Origin: Nitrospirae bacterium CG2_30_53_67
GTDB taxonomy: Bacteria; CG2-30-53-67
Assembly: GCA_001873285.1 (NCBI GenBank)
Contig: MNYV01000075.1
Location: 1-34,572, forward strand
Direction: 5' to 3'
Length of the DNA: 34,572 nt
In this document: positions 27,531-34,572 of the stretch, in pieces
Layout: every line of letters begins with the position of its first letter
Numbering within the stretch: the first letter of the stretch is position 1
Made by a program: the position numbers and the translations under genes
The notes under the pieces: generated by a model
Database searches by the model: none
What the model was told of the DNA's origin: nothing
The model's input: the letters and a program-made list of their open reading frames with translations, nothing else

Positions 27531-28883
27531 CTACTTCCGACCGAAGTCATCCTCGATCCTTACAATATCATCCTCACCGAAATAGTCTCCCATTTGTACC
27601 TCAATAAAGGCCATGTTCTCCTTTGTCGGATTTTCGATACGATGGACACCCCCCCTCGGGATGTCTATGGAATCGCCTTTATTGAGCCGGATCTGTTTCC
27701 CATCCAATGTGACCAGGCCCTCACCATATACCGCAGTCCAATGCTCGGCACGACGCTGGTGCTTCTGGAGGCTCAGCCGCTTTCCGGGATAGACCACGAT
27801 ACGTTTGACTTTGTGGTCCGGTTTGTCGGAAAGGATCGTGTAGTATCCCCACGGACGATGGTCCTCACGTTTTGTCAATTCAAGGATCTGCTCGTAAACT
27901 TGAATGTAATCATTCACCATACGCTCAGCAGAAAAGTTCTTCTCCACAAACCCGCGGCAGGCCGAGCGGTCTATTGCAGACAACTCTTTCACGGCGTCAA
28001 CCGCCTCCTCAACATTGGAGACCAGGAAACCATTCACACCATGCCGAATCAGCTCCGGCATACTGCCCCGGTTAAAAGCAATCACCGGCGTCCCACAGCA
28101 CATGGCCTCAATAATGGAAAGACCGAAGGGCTCCTCAAAACTGATAGGGTGTAACAAAGCGCATGCCTTGCCGAGGAGTTTATCCCTCTGCTCCGGACCC
28201 ACGCTTCCCACATAGGTGACATGATCACCATCGATATGAGGCTTCACCTCTAATTCAAAATAAGCCTCGTCCTGAATCACACCGGCCATGATGAGTTTCT
28301 TGCCTGCGGCCCTGGCAATTTCGATTGCCTCTTTGGCTCCTTTTTCCGGGTGGATCCGGCCGAAGAAGAGAAGCGTGTCCTCAGGTTCAGGTACGAAAGT
28401 AAAGCCATCGAGGTCAATACCGTGGTGGATCGTAGCAATGTAGTTCAGATTCGGTGAACGGTCGGCCTCGCTAATGGCAACATAGAAGGTCTTTTCGTTA
28501 TATTTTTCATAAACAGGCAGGATGCGGGGGGATGAAAAGCCGTGAATCGTTGTGAGAACAGGCGTCGTCACCAGCTTGCTGTATGTCAAAGGGAGAAAAT
28601 CAAAATGGTTGTGAATCAGGTCAAATTCATCGGCCCGGTCAAAGAGTTCGGAAATGTGGAGGCACTCCCAGACCTTGGGTTCGATCTGCCTGTTCTCTTC
28701 GTAGCCTCCTTTGCAGACGGCATGGAGTTGCCCCTTTGTGATGGAGTCCGCCGTGGCAAAAAGGGTCACGTCGACCCCTTTGGCGATCAGCCCCTCCGTC
28801 AACAGAGACACGACACTTTCCCATGGTCCGTAATGTCGTGGAGGCGTTCTCCAAGCAATCGGTGAAAGCATCGCTATGCGCAT
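27531..28883 (-). CDS. GT4 glycosyltransferase fused to a mannose-6-phosphate isomerase-type cupin
   Basis: From ATG 28883 the protein has 450 residues. The first ~340 are a GT4 transferase: MRIAMLSPIAWRTPPRHYGP, LIHNHFDFLPL, TIHHGIDLDGF, LLFFGRIHPEKGAKEAIEIA and the donor motif FEEPFGLSIIEAMCCGTPV with E-x7-E intact. The last ~105 are a cupin of the type found at the C-terminus of bifunctional GDP-mannose pyrophosphorylase/phosphomannose isomerases: RPWGYYTIL, KVKRIVVYPGKRLSLQKH, RAEHWTAVYGEGLVTLDG, IPRGGVHRIENP, and GEDDIVRIEDDFGR. It may therefore couple mannose-phosphate handling with transfer. It heads the cluster. The upstream start at 28964 adds an unconvincing leader; no strong ribosome-binding site precedes 28883. 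Confidence 0.88.
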   Translation of the reverse strand: MRIAMLSPIAWRTPPRHYGPWESVVSLLTEGLIAKGVDVTLFATADSITKGQLHAVCKGGYEENRQIEPKVWECLHISELFDRADEFDLIHNHFDFLPLTYSKLVTTPVLTTIHGFSSPRILPVYEKYNEKTFYVAISEADRSPNLNYIATIHHGIDLDGFTFVPEPEDTLLFFGRIHPEKGAKEAIEIARAAGKKLIMAGVIQDEAYFELEVKPHIDGDHVTYVGSVGPEQRDKLLGKACALLHPISFEEPFGLSIIEAMCCGTPVIAFNRGSMPELIRHGVNGFLVSNVEEAVDAVKELSAIDRSACRGFVEKNFSAERMVNDYIQVYEQILELTKREDHRPWGYYTILSDKPDHKVKRIVVYPGKRLSLQKHQRRAEHWTAVYGEGLVTLDGKQIRLNKGDSIDIPRGGVHRIENPTKENMAFIEVQMGDYFGEDDIVRIEDDFGRK

Positions 28884-29120
28884 AAGGTATATGTAACCTA
28901 TATTCCGATTGACAGCAAGGTTTTTCCCCTCATAGGGGAAGAAGAACCGCCACAGCCCATCCAAAACCGACGAGAAAATTGATCCTTCGATAGTATGAAT
29001 ACCGGGAAATCTAACACTCGCTCAGAAATATGTCAAACTGAAACATGATGGCCGGGATCCTGGTTCACATTCGCCATACGGCGCTTACCGATAAGGCTCT
29101 AATGCGGCAGAGTTATGGAT

Positions 29121-29597
29121 TCAAAGAGGTCGTGGTCGGTCCGGATCGGAGTTCTTCAGGGATTCCAATGCTTCCACATCGGCCAAATCCTTGGTTCTTC
29201 CTGACGTCCTCTTGTTTCGAATGAGGTCGTCAATCGAAAGAATATGCACTTCGATTCCCTCAATGTTCAGAGACAGTGACCTTCGATACGTCTCCTCAAA
29301 CTGAAGTCCGGATGCCGCGGTGATGATGTCGATTCGCCTCGGGGCAACTCCGATCTGGAAAATGGTCCCATCCTTCTGAAGGTCTTCTTTGGTCAGATTG
29401 TGCAGCGGGGCGCCGAAGCGGCGCAATGCCCGTAATACGGCATCAGCGTTCTGAGGTGACGGCATGACCCAAATGTCTATGTCCATGGTGGCCCGGGGAT
29501 AACCGTGGGCTGCCATGGCATAGGCGCCGACGAGGAGGAACCTAACCTTCTCGTCGGACAAGACTTGTAATATGTCTTTGTAGTCTTCGTTCAGCAT
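29121..29597 (-). CDS. DUF6036/AbiEii-like nucleotidyltransferase
   Basis: A 158-residue protein of the minimal nucleotidyltransferase fold: FLLVGAYAMAAHGYPRATMDIDIWV (about 20-44) holds the G-S/A box and the D-x-D metal pair, and RRIDIITAASGLQFEETYRR the third acidic position. The C-terminal HILSIDDLIRNKRTSGRTKDLADVEAL is the usual family tail. Such proteins are often paired with a small partner and grouped with toxin-antitoxin systems, but here no activity has been shown. It overlaps the 63-residue upstream gene by 56 bases and shares its promoter. Confidence 0.85.
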   Translation of the reverse strand: MLNEDYKDILQVLSDEKVRFLLVGAYAMAAHGYPRATMDIDIWVMPSPQNADAVLRALRRFGAPLHNLTKEDLQKDGTIFQIGVAPRRIDIITAASGLQFEETYRRSLSLNIEGIEVHILSIDDLIRNKRTSGRTKDLADVEALESLKNSDPDRPRPL

Positions 29598-29733
29598 CGT
29601 GCTTTTTACTCAGGGATGATATCTCTTGGGTCAGAATCCAGACGAGCTTAATGCGGTCTGCCGGCGTGCCGGGGACGAAGTCGTCGTTCCGTCGGTCCGA
29701 CATTCGGTATATGGCTGTGTGCTTCCTGTTCAT
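29542..29733 (-). CDS. Small protein paired with the nucleotidyltransferase
   Basis: A 63-residue basic protein; the core DDFVPGTPADRIKLVWILTQ...AERRLQRHITSLVRREG is of a type that, from memory, commonly stands just before such nucleotidyltransferase genes. A perfect sigma-70 promoter ends about 30-40 bases upstream of its ATG at 29733 (a second ATG is at 29703). The 56-base overlap with the downstream gene suggests coupled translation. It may be the antitoxin-like or regulatory half of a two-gene module; its function is not known. Confidence 0.65.
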   Translation of the reverse strand: MNRKHTAIYRMSDRRNDDFVPGTPADRIKLVWILTQEISSLSKKHDAERRLQRHITSLVRREG

Positions 29734-29772
29734 GCTCTCAATCTACCCTGCTCTTTAAAATAATTTTTTGTG

Positions 29773-29802
29773 ATTATATCTTTGGGGAATTGCGCATGTC
29801 AA
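29773..29802 (-). promoter_or_regulatory. Perfect sigma-70 promoter of the small-protein/nucleotidyltransferase module
   Basis: On the minus strand TTGACA (29802-29797) and TATAAT (29778-29773) are both exact consensus, separated by 18 bases. Transcription should begin near 29766, about 33 bases before the 29733 start codon. Confidence 0.85.
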
Positions 29803-29934
29803 GAATAATCCTGGAAGGACGCCTGGTGTTCGCTTCGTGGTCCTGTTCGTAAATAGGGTGACGTGCCGAGAGGGTCTCCAATGGAAGGATGAAGCAAGTG
29901 CCACGGAAGCGGTTTAGTTCAACAGGGTTTTCTA

Positions 29935-30654
29935 TTGTCGAAATCCTTTTTTAATGATATAAATGCAATCCTGATGACAAAAATTTCCCTGTTGGTTATC
30001 GTTTCCGTCATGATTCAGTTGGCCGCGGCATTCCTGGCCTTCCGCATGATCAAGGTCTCGAGGCACGTCCCAGGCTGGATCCTGATCTCTCTCGCCCTTT
30101 TTCTCATGGGAGTCCGGCGGATCGCCTCCCTCATGGGTTATCATCTGCCGGGAGCTGAACACTTCAGGGGGGGAACCCCGGAGACCATCGCCTTGGTCAT
30201 TTCCATCCTGATGCTCTGCGGCGTCGTCCTGATACGGCGCTATTTCATCCATCAAAACCGGCAGGAAGAACGCCTTCTCGAATCGGAAAAGCGCTACAAA
30301 ACCCTGTCGGATCAGCTCGAACAACGGGTAGAAGAGAGAACCCGGGAACTCCAGAATACCATTCAGACCCTTCAGGAGTGCCGGCGGATCAAAAGCGATT
30401 TTCTGGGCAGGATGTCCCACGAGCTCCGGACGCCGCTCAACTCCGTCATCGGTTTTTCAGACGTTCTTTTGAACGGCATGGATGGAGAACTCACCAGTGA
30501 ACAGAAAAAAGACGTCGAGATGATCTTCCACAGCGCTCAGCATCTTCTTCAACTAATCGATGATATCCTTGACCAATACAGACATGAATCAGGGAAGGAG
30601 ACACCGGACGCAGGCAAGGCGGGAAGTCCGGAAATCCCGGACGACGTTCATTGA
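29935..30654 (+). CDS. Membrane protein with HisKA domain but no ATPase domain
   Basis: The 239 residues have three membrane helices (about 17-36, 48-66, 83-101), a coiled coil (105-150) and a histidine-kinase dimerisation domain with FLGRMSHELRTPLNSVIGFSD (phospho-acceptor His at 162). After IDDILDQYRHESGKE the protein ends in a short polar tail; the HATPase_c domain that normally follows is missing, and no in-frame or shifted remnant is evident before the next gene. It may act as a phosphotransfer or dominant-negative partner, or be a truncated kinase. The start is probably TTG 29935, with AGGG seven bases upstream. Its stop overlaps the next reading frame. Confidence 0.8.
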   Translation: MSKSFFNDINAILMTKISLLVIVSVMIQLAAAFLAFRMIKVSRHVPGWILISLALFLMGVRRIASLMGYHLPGAEHFRGGTPETIALVISILMLCGVVLIRRYFIHQNRQEERLLESEKRYKTLSDQLEQRVEERTRELQNTIQTLQECRRIKSDFLGRMSHELRTPLNSVIGFSDVLLNGMDGELTSEQKKDVEMIFHSAQHLLQLIDDILDQYRHESGKETPDAGKAGSPEIPDDVH

Positions 30655-30674
30655 GGTTTTTTGAGCACGCGGCT

Positions 30675-32609
30675 ATGGCGAAACACAAACCTTGGGCAAT
30701 GACGGTCATTCTCCTCTCAGCCATCCTGGGCGGAGCGGCGGCGGGGTGGGTGGTTTCACGTTTCATGAACCTCCCTCAAGTCGAGAGCCTTGAGGAATAT
30801 CATCCGAGTGAGGCTTCACACATTTTTTCCGATGACGGAACGCTCATGGATGAACTCTTCATCGAGAGAAGGGAGGTCGTCCCCTTGGACCGGATCCCGC
30901 TTCACCTCAGAGAGGCCGTAATCGCCGTTGAGGACTCCCGTTTCTATTCTCACCACGGAATCGATTTTCAAGGCATCGCGAGGGCCATGGCCAGCAACCT
31001 CATGGCCGGCCGTGTGGTTCAGGGGGGAAGCACCATCTCACAGCAGCTCAGCAAGGTTCTGTTTTTTTCGCCTGAAAAGTCCCTCCTCCGGAAAATCAAG
31101 GAGGCGATCGTCACCCTGCAAATCGAGAAACGCTATACCAAAGATCAGATCCTGGGTCTGTATCTCAACCAGATCTATCTGGGCATGGGATGTTACGGCG
31201 TTGCAGCCGCATCCCGGAGGTATCTGGGGAAGGACGTCTCCGACATCACCCTGCCGGAAGCGGCTCTCTTGGCGGCTCTCCCTAAATCACCGGGTAAATA
31301 CTCCCCCTCATCCAATCCTGAAGAAGCCGAAAAAAGAAGGAACCACGTCCTCGACCGGATGGCCGAGGAAAGATTCATCAGCCGTGCAGAGGCCGAAAAG
31401 TCAAAAAAAGAGCCTGTTCCGATCCGGGTTTACCAGCCGCTCAGCAGGAACGCCCCATACTTTGTCCAGGAGGTCGTGCAGGATCTTGAATCGCGTCTCG
31501 GGAAAAAAATCCTCTATCAGGGGGGGCTCTCCATTCATACCACACTCAACCTGCGTCTGCAGACCATCGCCCAGGAGAGCCTGCGGCAGGGTCTTGAAAC
31601 CGTCATCAAGCGCAACCGCCGCAAACCACACGCCCAACTGCAGGGCGCCTTGATTGCCATGGACCCGGCCAATGGACAGGTCAAGGCATTAGTCGGGGGT
31701 TATGACTTCGTATCGAGCCCGTTCGACAGGGCCTTGCATGCCAGACGCCAGCCTGGGTCCGCCTTCAAACCGATGATCTATGCCGCCGCGCTCGAGAAGG
31801 GATATCAGCCTTCGGATATCCTCATGGACACACCGCTTTCCTTCACGGACCCTCGGACCGGAAAAACCTGGGCCCCTCAGAACTACCGCCATGAGTTCAC
31901 GGGACCTGTCACCCTCCGGCATGCCCTGGAGAATTCCCTGAATATCCCCACCATCCGCCTGCTCCGGAATGTGGGGATTCAAAACTGCATGGATCTGGCA
32001 AAACGCCTGGGCATAGAGGAGCCTCTGACCCCTGATCTCTCCCTGGCCCTCGGGACCTCCGAGGTCACCCTTCGGGAACTGACCGCCGCCTATGCGGCCT
32101 TCGCGGCGCAGGGGGTTTACTCCTCACCCATGCTGATTACACAGGTCTATGACCGGAACGGGCGTATACTCGAAAATCACCAGCCTGAGCAGAGGATCGC
32201 ATTCGATGAAGATGCGGCTTTTCAGATGACCTATCTGCTGGAAGGGGTCGTACAGTCCGGCACCGGCAGGATCGCACGGTCGCTGAACCGCCCTGTTGCC
32301 GCCAAGACGGGAACCACGGACGATTACAGCGACGCCTGGTTCATCGGTTACTCGCCGGAGCTGGCAGCGGGGGTCTGGGTCGGGTATGACAAACGGACGC
32401 CTATCGGCCCGGGTGAAACCGGCAGCATGGCGGCCGGACCCATCTGGGTCTTCTTCATGCAGGAGGCATTGAAAAACAAGGCCCCTTCCTACTTCCCGGT
32501 CCCTTCGAATATCGTCTTCAAAAAGATCAATGCCCTAAACGGAGAACCGGCCGATTCCGACACGGCGAATGTGGTTGAAGAGGCCTTCAGGTTGAAACGG
32601 CGGGAATAG
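30675..32609 (+). CDS. Class A penicillin-binding protein 1A (peptidoglycan glycosyltransferase/transpeptidase)
   Basis: A bifunctional cell-wall enzyme of 644 residues: an N-terminal membrane anchor (9-27), a GT51 transglycosylase with AVEDSRFYSHHGID (catalytic Glu at 86) and GGSTISQQLSK, and a transpeptidase with SAFK (362-365), SLN (421-423) and KTGTTDDYSDAWF (from 544). It polymerises and cross-links peptidoglycan on the outer face of the inner membrane. ATG 30675 is the conventional start; a TTG at 30651 overlapping the preceding stop (TTGA) would add eight residues and cannot be excluded. It is read with the upstream HisKA-protein gene. Confidence 0.95.
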   Translation: MAKHKPWAMTVILLSAILGGAAAGWVVSRFMNLPQVESLEEYHPSEASHIFSDDGTLMDELFIERREVVPLDRIPLHLREAVIAVEDSRFYSHHGIDFQGIARAMASNLMAGRVVQGGSTISQQLSKVLFFSPEKSLLRKIKEAIVTLQIEKRYTKDQILGLYLNQIYLGMGCYGVAAASRRYLGKDVSDITLPEAALLAALPKSPGKYSPSSNPEEAEKRRNHVLDRMAEERFISRAEAEKSKKEPVPIRVYQPLSRNAPYFVQEVVQDLESRLGKKILYQGGLSIHTTLNLRLQTIAQESLRQGLETVIKRNRRKPHAQLQGALIAMDPANGQVKALVGGYDFVSSPFDRALHARRQPGSAFKPMIYAAALEKGYQPSDILMDTPLSFTDPRTGKTWAPQNYRHEFTGPVTLRHALENSLNIPTIRLLRNVGIQNCMDLAKRLGIEEPLTPDLSLALGTSEVTLRELTAAYAAFAAQGVYSSPMLITQVYDRNGRILENHQPEQRIAFDEDAAFQMTYLLEGVVQSGTGRIARSLNRPVAAKTGTTDDYSDAWFIGYSPELAAGVWVGYDKRTPIGPGETGSMAAGPIWVFFMQEALKNKAPSYFPVPSNIVFKKINALNGEPADSDTANVVEEAFRLKRRE

Positions 32610-32633
32610 CCGGCCAAAGAAATCAAATCCCAT

Positions 32634-32682
32634 GGAGTGGGTAAAGGGGGGTGGAAGGTTCAAGGGTTCAAGGGTTCAAGTT
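32634..32682. repeat. Partial palindromic element with tandem GGGTTCAA
   Basis: CCCATGGAGTGGGTAAAG resembles the CCCATTTAGTGGGTAAAA left end of the long elements. It is followed by AGGTTCAA, GGGTTCAA, GGGTTCAA (32656-32679), an 8-base tandem repeat. No right end is present, so this looks like a truncated copy, between the converging PBP and HD-GYP genes. Confidence 0.65.
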
Positions 32683-32762
32683 GTTTTTTTACTTTTTGAT
32701 TCCCAGTTTGCGCGTGGTTCAACACGGTCACGAAAGAGGGCAAATCATCGGCCGCCGGCTGA

Positions 32763-33857
32763 TCAGGACGACCCGACCAGATTCAATGATTCCTGACGGG
32801 TCAGGATATCCACAAAGACTTTCACGATCCGGGGATCGAACTGGGCACCTGCGCAGGATTGGATCTCTTGGATGACCCAATCCAGGGAGAGGGCCTTCCG
32901 GTAAGGCCGGTTGGAGATCATGGCATCATAGCTGTCGATGATCTGTATGATCCTGGCACAAAGCGGGATCTCTTCTCCTTTGAGTCCGTCCGGGTATCCC
33001 TGCCCGTCGAAGGATTCATGGTGATGCAGGATGATCTTGAGCACCTCCTGTGGAAGGCAGAGCGGTTTCAGAATCTCCACGCCGCGTCGGGGATGCTCCT
33101 TGATTTCGGTCCATTCTTCCGGATTCAGCTTTCCTCTCTTGTTCAGAATCTCATTGCTGATTCCTACCTTGCCGATGTCGTGGAGAAAGGCTGAAATCGT
33201 CAGAACCTCCTGTTCCTTTTCGGAGAGGCCCATGGCCTCGGCAACCACCATGGAATAGTGGTTCACACGCTCCGAATGGTGATGCATATTGGAATTCTTC
33301 GCCTCCAGGGTTCTGGAGAGGACCTTGATAAAATCCAGCAGACTGAGGTTTTTGCAATTGGACCAGGCCTCTCCCAGTGGAACCGTCCCCCCCTGCGGGT
33401 CCGGTTCTCCTTGGTTCATAATCACACTCCAGTCGGTTATGCCCTTGCTTTTCAGGTCCGAGATCACGGTTCCTACACGATCCTGAAGCCGTTTCTTGCA
33501 GATCGCTTTATTGACGACCGATATGAATTCCTTGATGTTGAACGGCTTGGTGATATAATCGAAGGCGCCGTACCGGATCGCCTGCTGTGCCGTTTCCAGG
33601 GAGCCGTACCCGGTGATGATCACCACCTCGATCTCCTGTTTCTTCTCTTTAATTCTTTTCAGAACTTCAACCCCGTGCATATCCGGCATATTCAGATCCA
33701 GTGTTACGAGATCGAAGGACTCATCCGTTATCTTCTGCAAAGCCTCCGCTCCGCTTTTCGCTGTTTGGATCTCGTGGTAAGGCTTCATGATCATACGGAT
33801 GGATTCTCGGGGACCGACCTCATCATCCACAACCAGGATATTTCCTCTATACTCCAT
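32763..33857 (-). CDS. Response regulator with HD-GYP phosphodiesterase-type output
   Basis: From ATG 33857 (AAGGAG seven bases upstream) the protein has 364 residues. The receiver domain shows DD at 11-12, the phospho-acceptor D54 in LDLNMPD and K104 in YITKPFN. A linker with a Gln/Gly-rich piece follows, then an HD-GYP domain: FLHDIGKVG (HD at 226-227), IKEHPRRGVEIL, and HHHESFDGQGYPDGL (GYP near 286-288). HD-GYP proteins of this sort break down cyclic di-GMP. All main catalytic residues are present. The cognate sensor is not obvious; the nearby HisKA protein has no kinase domain. Confidence 0.95.
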   Translation of the reverse strand: MEYRGNILVVDDEVGPRESIRMIMKPYHEIQTAKSGAEALQKITDESFDLVTLDLNMPDMHGVEVLKRIKEKKQEIEVVIITGYGSLETAQQAIRYGAFDYITKPFNIKEFISVVNKAICKKRLQDRVGTVISDLKSKGITDWSVIMNQGEPDPQGGTVPLGEAWSNCKNLSLLDFIKVLSRTLEAKNSNMHHHSERVNHYSMVVAEAMGLSEKEQEVLTISAFLHDIGKVGISNEILNKRGKLNPEEWTEIKEHPRRGVEILKPLCLPQEVLKIILHHHESFDGQGYPDGLKGEEIPLCARIIQIIDSYDAMISNRPYRKALSLDWVIQEIQSCAGAQFDPRIVKVFVDILTRQESLNLVGSS

Positions 33858-34385
33858 GCGCCGCTCCTTCCTGCTTCCGCTCAAATTGCCGGATGAAAAT
33901 AGTAAACGCCTCTTTCCGGATATCCGACGATTCCGGATGCCGGATAGTATTATCTTTGTCCAACGATGCTTCTTTTTTGATCTGAAGATGCCCCGTTTCA
34001 ATGCAAAACTGATGCCATGGCTCCGCCTGCCCGTCCGCCCTTCGCCTGGTATGACCAAGAAAAGGACCATCCAGGCAGTGACACAATTTGTCCGGCCATC
34101 TATCCCTTTTTATCATCTGATAAAAAAATGTATGAGACCGATTTTTGGCAGGATGGGACGGAATTCGACTGGAAAGAGTCCCTATGATTGGATATCGAAT
34201 CCGGAATGGAATCAACAAAAAAAAGGACCATTTAGACCGGATACCGGTCGAAATGGTCCTTGAACAGCTTGCTGCACAAATCCTTTGGTAACGTTCAAAA
34301 GTTGTGGCAAATAAGGAATTGAATAAATCACGACCACTTTCTATGATTAGGATCTGGAAAACCATAATCAAAAGAAAGGGTCGTG
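33858..34385. other. Non-coding region upstream of the HD-GYP gene
   Basis: No gene is supported in these 528 bases. The part next to the HD-GYP gene should hold its promoter, but no convincing -35/-10 pair was found. The far part has the strong hairpin at 34213-34260 and the inverted repeat at 34328-34386, both listed separately. A 174-codon minus-strand frame runs through both structures and is rejected. Confidence 0.6.
34213..34260 (-). terminator. Strong intrinsic terminator (minus strand)
   Basis: AAGGACCATTT (34222-34232) pairs with AAATGGTCCTT (34250-34260), and inside it GACCGG pairs with CCGGTC around ATA. On the minus strand the stem is followed by a run of T residues ending TTTTGTT. 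It would stop minus-strand transcripts entering from beyond the window before they reach the HD-GYP gene. Confidence 0.8.
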
Positions 34386-34386
34386 A
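34328..34386 (+). promoter_or_regulatory. Inverted repeat enclosing the transposase start
   Basis: TCACGACCACTTTCTATGAT at the left and AATCAAAAGAAAGGGTCGTGA at the right are near-perfect inverted repeats (written in two arms). In mRNA the right arm holds the AAAGGG ribosome-binding site and touches the ATG at 34386, so a fold would hide the start, as known for several IS transposase genes. Confidence 0.7.
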
Positions 34387-34572
34387 TGGAACAAGAGATA
34401 CATATCACATTAAGGTTCAATCTTGCAACTGGCAAAGTCAATTTGAATGAGATCGTCTACAGGCTGAAAGAGATCGGAGATGCTCTTATGTTGGATGTAT
34501 TGAAAGAGATTCTCATGAGTTATGACGATCTCATTGCGGAGAGGCTGAGCAAGACAACGGTTTATGGTAGCA
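34386..34572 (+). CDS. Probable transposase, N-terminal part (runs off the window)
   Basis: Sixty-two residues are visible, starting MEQEIHITLRFNLATGKVNL and continuing with NEIVYRLKEIGDALMLDVL, KEILMSYDDLIAERLSK; the frame is open at the window end. The pattern recalls the N-terminus of transposases of the ISKra4/ISLre2-like kind, but with so little sequence this is a memory-based guess. The start codon sits at the edge of a long hairpin, which fits a mobile element. No left terminal repeat of an IS was recognised. Confidence 0.5.
   Translation, partial: MEQEIHITLRFNLATGKVNLNEIVYRLKEIGDALMLDVLKEILMSYDDLIAERLSKTTVYGS

Noticed and set aside
28881-28920. Promoter giving a leaderless mRNA for the GT4-cupin gene
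   Set aside because: TTGCTG-17-TACATA can be placed upstream of the ATG, but the -35 matches consensus at only three positions, too weak to report.
33847-34371. 174-codon open frame on the minus strand upstream of the HD-GYP gene
   Set aside because: It runs through a perfect terminator hairpin and the transposase leader hairpin, has no recognisable motif and overlaps the HD-GYP start.

Overview
The window reads as a chromosomal segment of a Gram-negative-type bacterium of moderate GC. The gene order uvrB-uvrC ... yebC-ruvC-ruvA-ruvB-queH-DUF2905-queA-tgt-yajC-secD-secF, all on the minus strand, is the kind of arrangement known from Desulfobacterota (former Deltaproteobacteria) and Nitrospirota. 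That placement is inference from synteny and gene content; no rRNA or tRNA gene was seen to fix the taxon.

Layout. (1) 1-1104: accessory edge with the C-terminal part of a DUF4143-type ATPase and a decayed PIN-domain fragment. (2) 1105-18536: a long minus-strand housekeeping run covering nucleotide excision repair (UvrB, UvrC), a membrane GAF protein with a degenerate cyclase domain, an unknown acidic protein, YebC, the Holliday junction proteins RuvC, RuvA and RuvB, queuosine synthesis (QueH, QueA, Tgt) and protein export (YajC, SecD, SecF). A consensus promoter lies in front of uvrB. (3) 18775-28883: a minus-strand carbohydrate cluster. In transcription order it holds a GT4 glycosyltransferase fused to a mannose-type cupin, two GH130 mannoside phosphorylase/mannosidase-family enzymes, an AT-rich four-gene block (PIG-L deacetylase, GT4, (alpha/alpha)6 glycosidase, NagB-type deaminase), and a GT4 fused to an (alpha/alpha)6-barrel domain. 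A small duplicated remnant of the last gene's 5' end sits directly after the second GH130 gene, so the four-gene block looks like an insertion that separated two once-adjacent genes. (4) 29121-29802: a two-gene small-protein/nucleotidyltransferase module behind a perfect TTGACA-18-TATAAT promoter. (5) 29935-32609: a plus-strand membrane protein ending after a histidine-kinase dimerisation domain, then a class A penicillin-binding protein. (6) 32763-33857: a response regulator with HD-GYP output. (7) 34213-34572: a strong minus-strand terminator and the start of a probable transposase gene whose start codon is buried in a hairpin.

The most unusual signal is in the gaps between genes. A family of long, imperfectly palindromic elements with terminal inverted repeats occurs four times, plus fragments, always at or inside the 3' ends of minus-strand genes; it supplies the stop codons of tgt and queH. 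One copy carries two smaller palindromes (CCCCGTTAGAG type) at mirror-image sites, each flanked by a TTCA/TGAA duplication. A different 122-bp element with 17-bp inverted ends and an 11-bp flanking duplication sits between ruvC and ruvA. Nine tandem nonamers fill the ruvA-ruvB gap.

Functionally, the housekeeping run joins DNA repair, tRNA queuosine modification and Sec export. The carbohydrate cluster looks like a system for making and recycling an intracellular or surface mannose-containing glycan, extended by a transferred amino-sugar module; substrates cannot be fixed from sequence alone.
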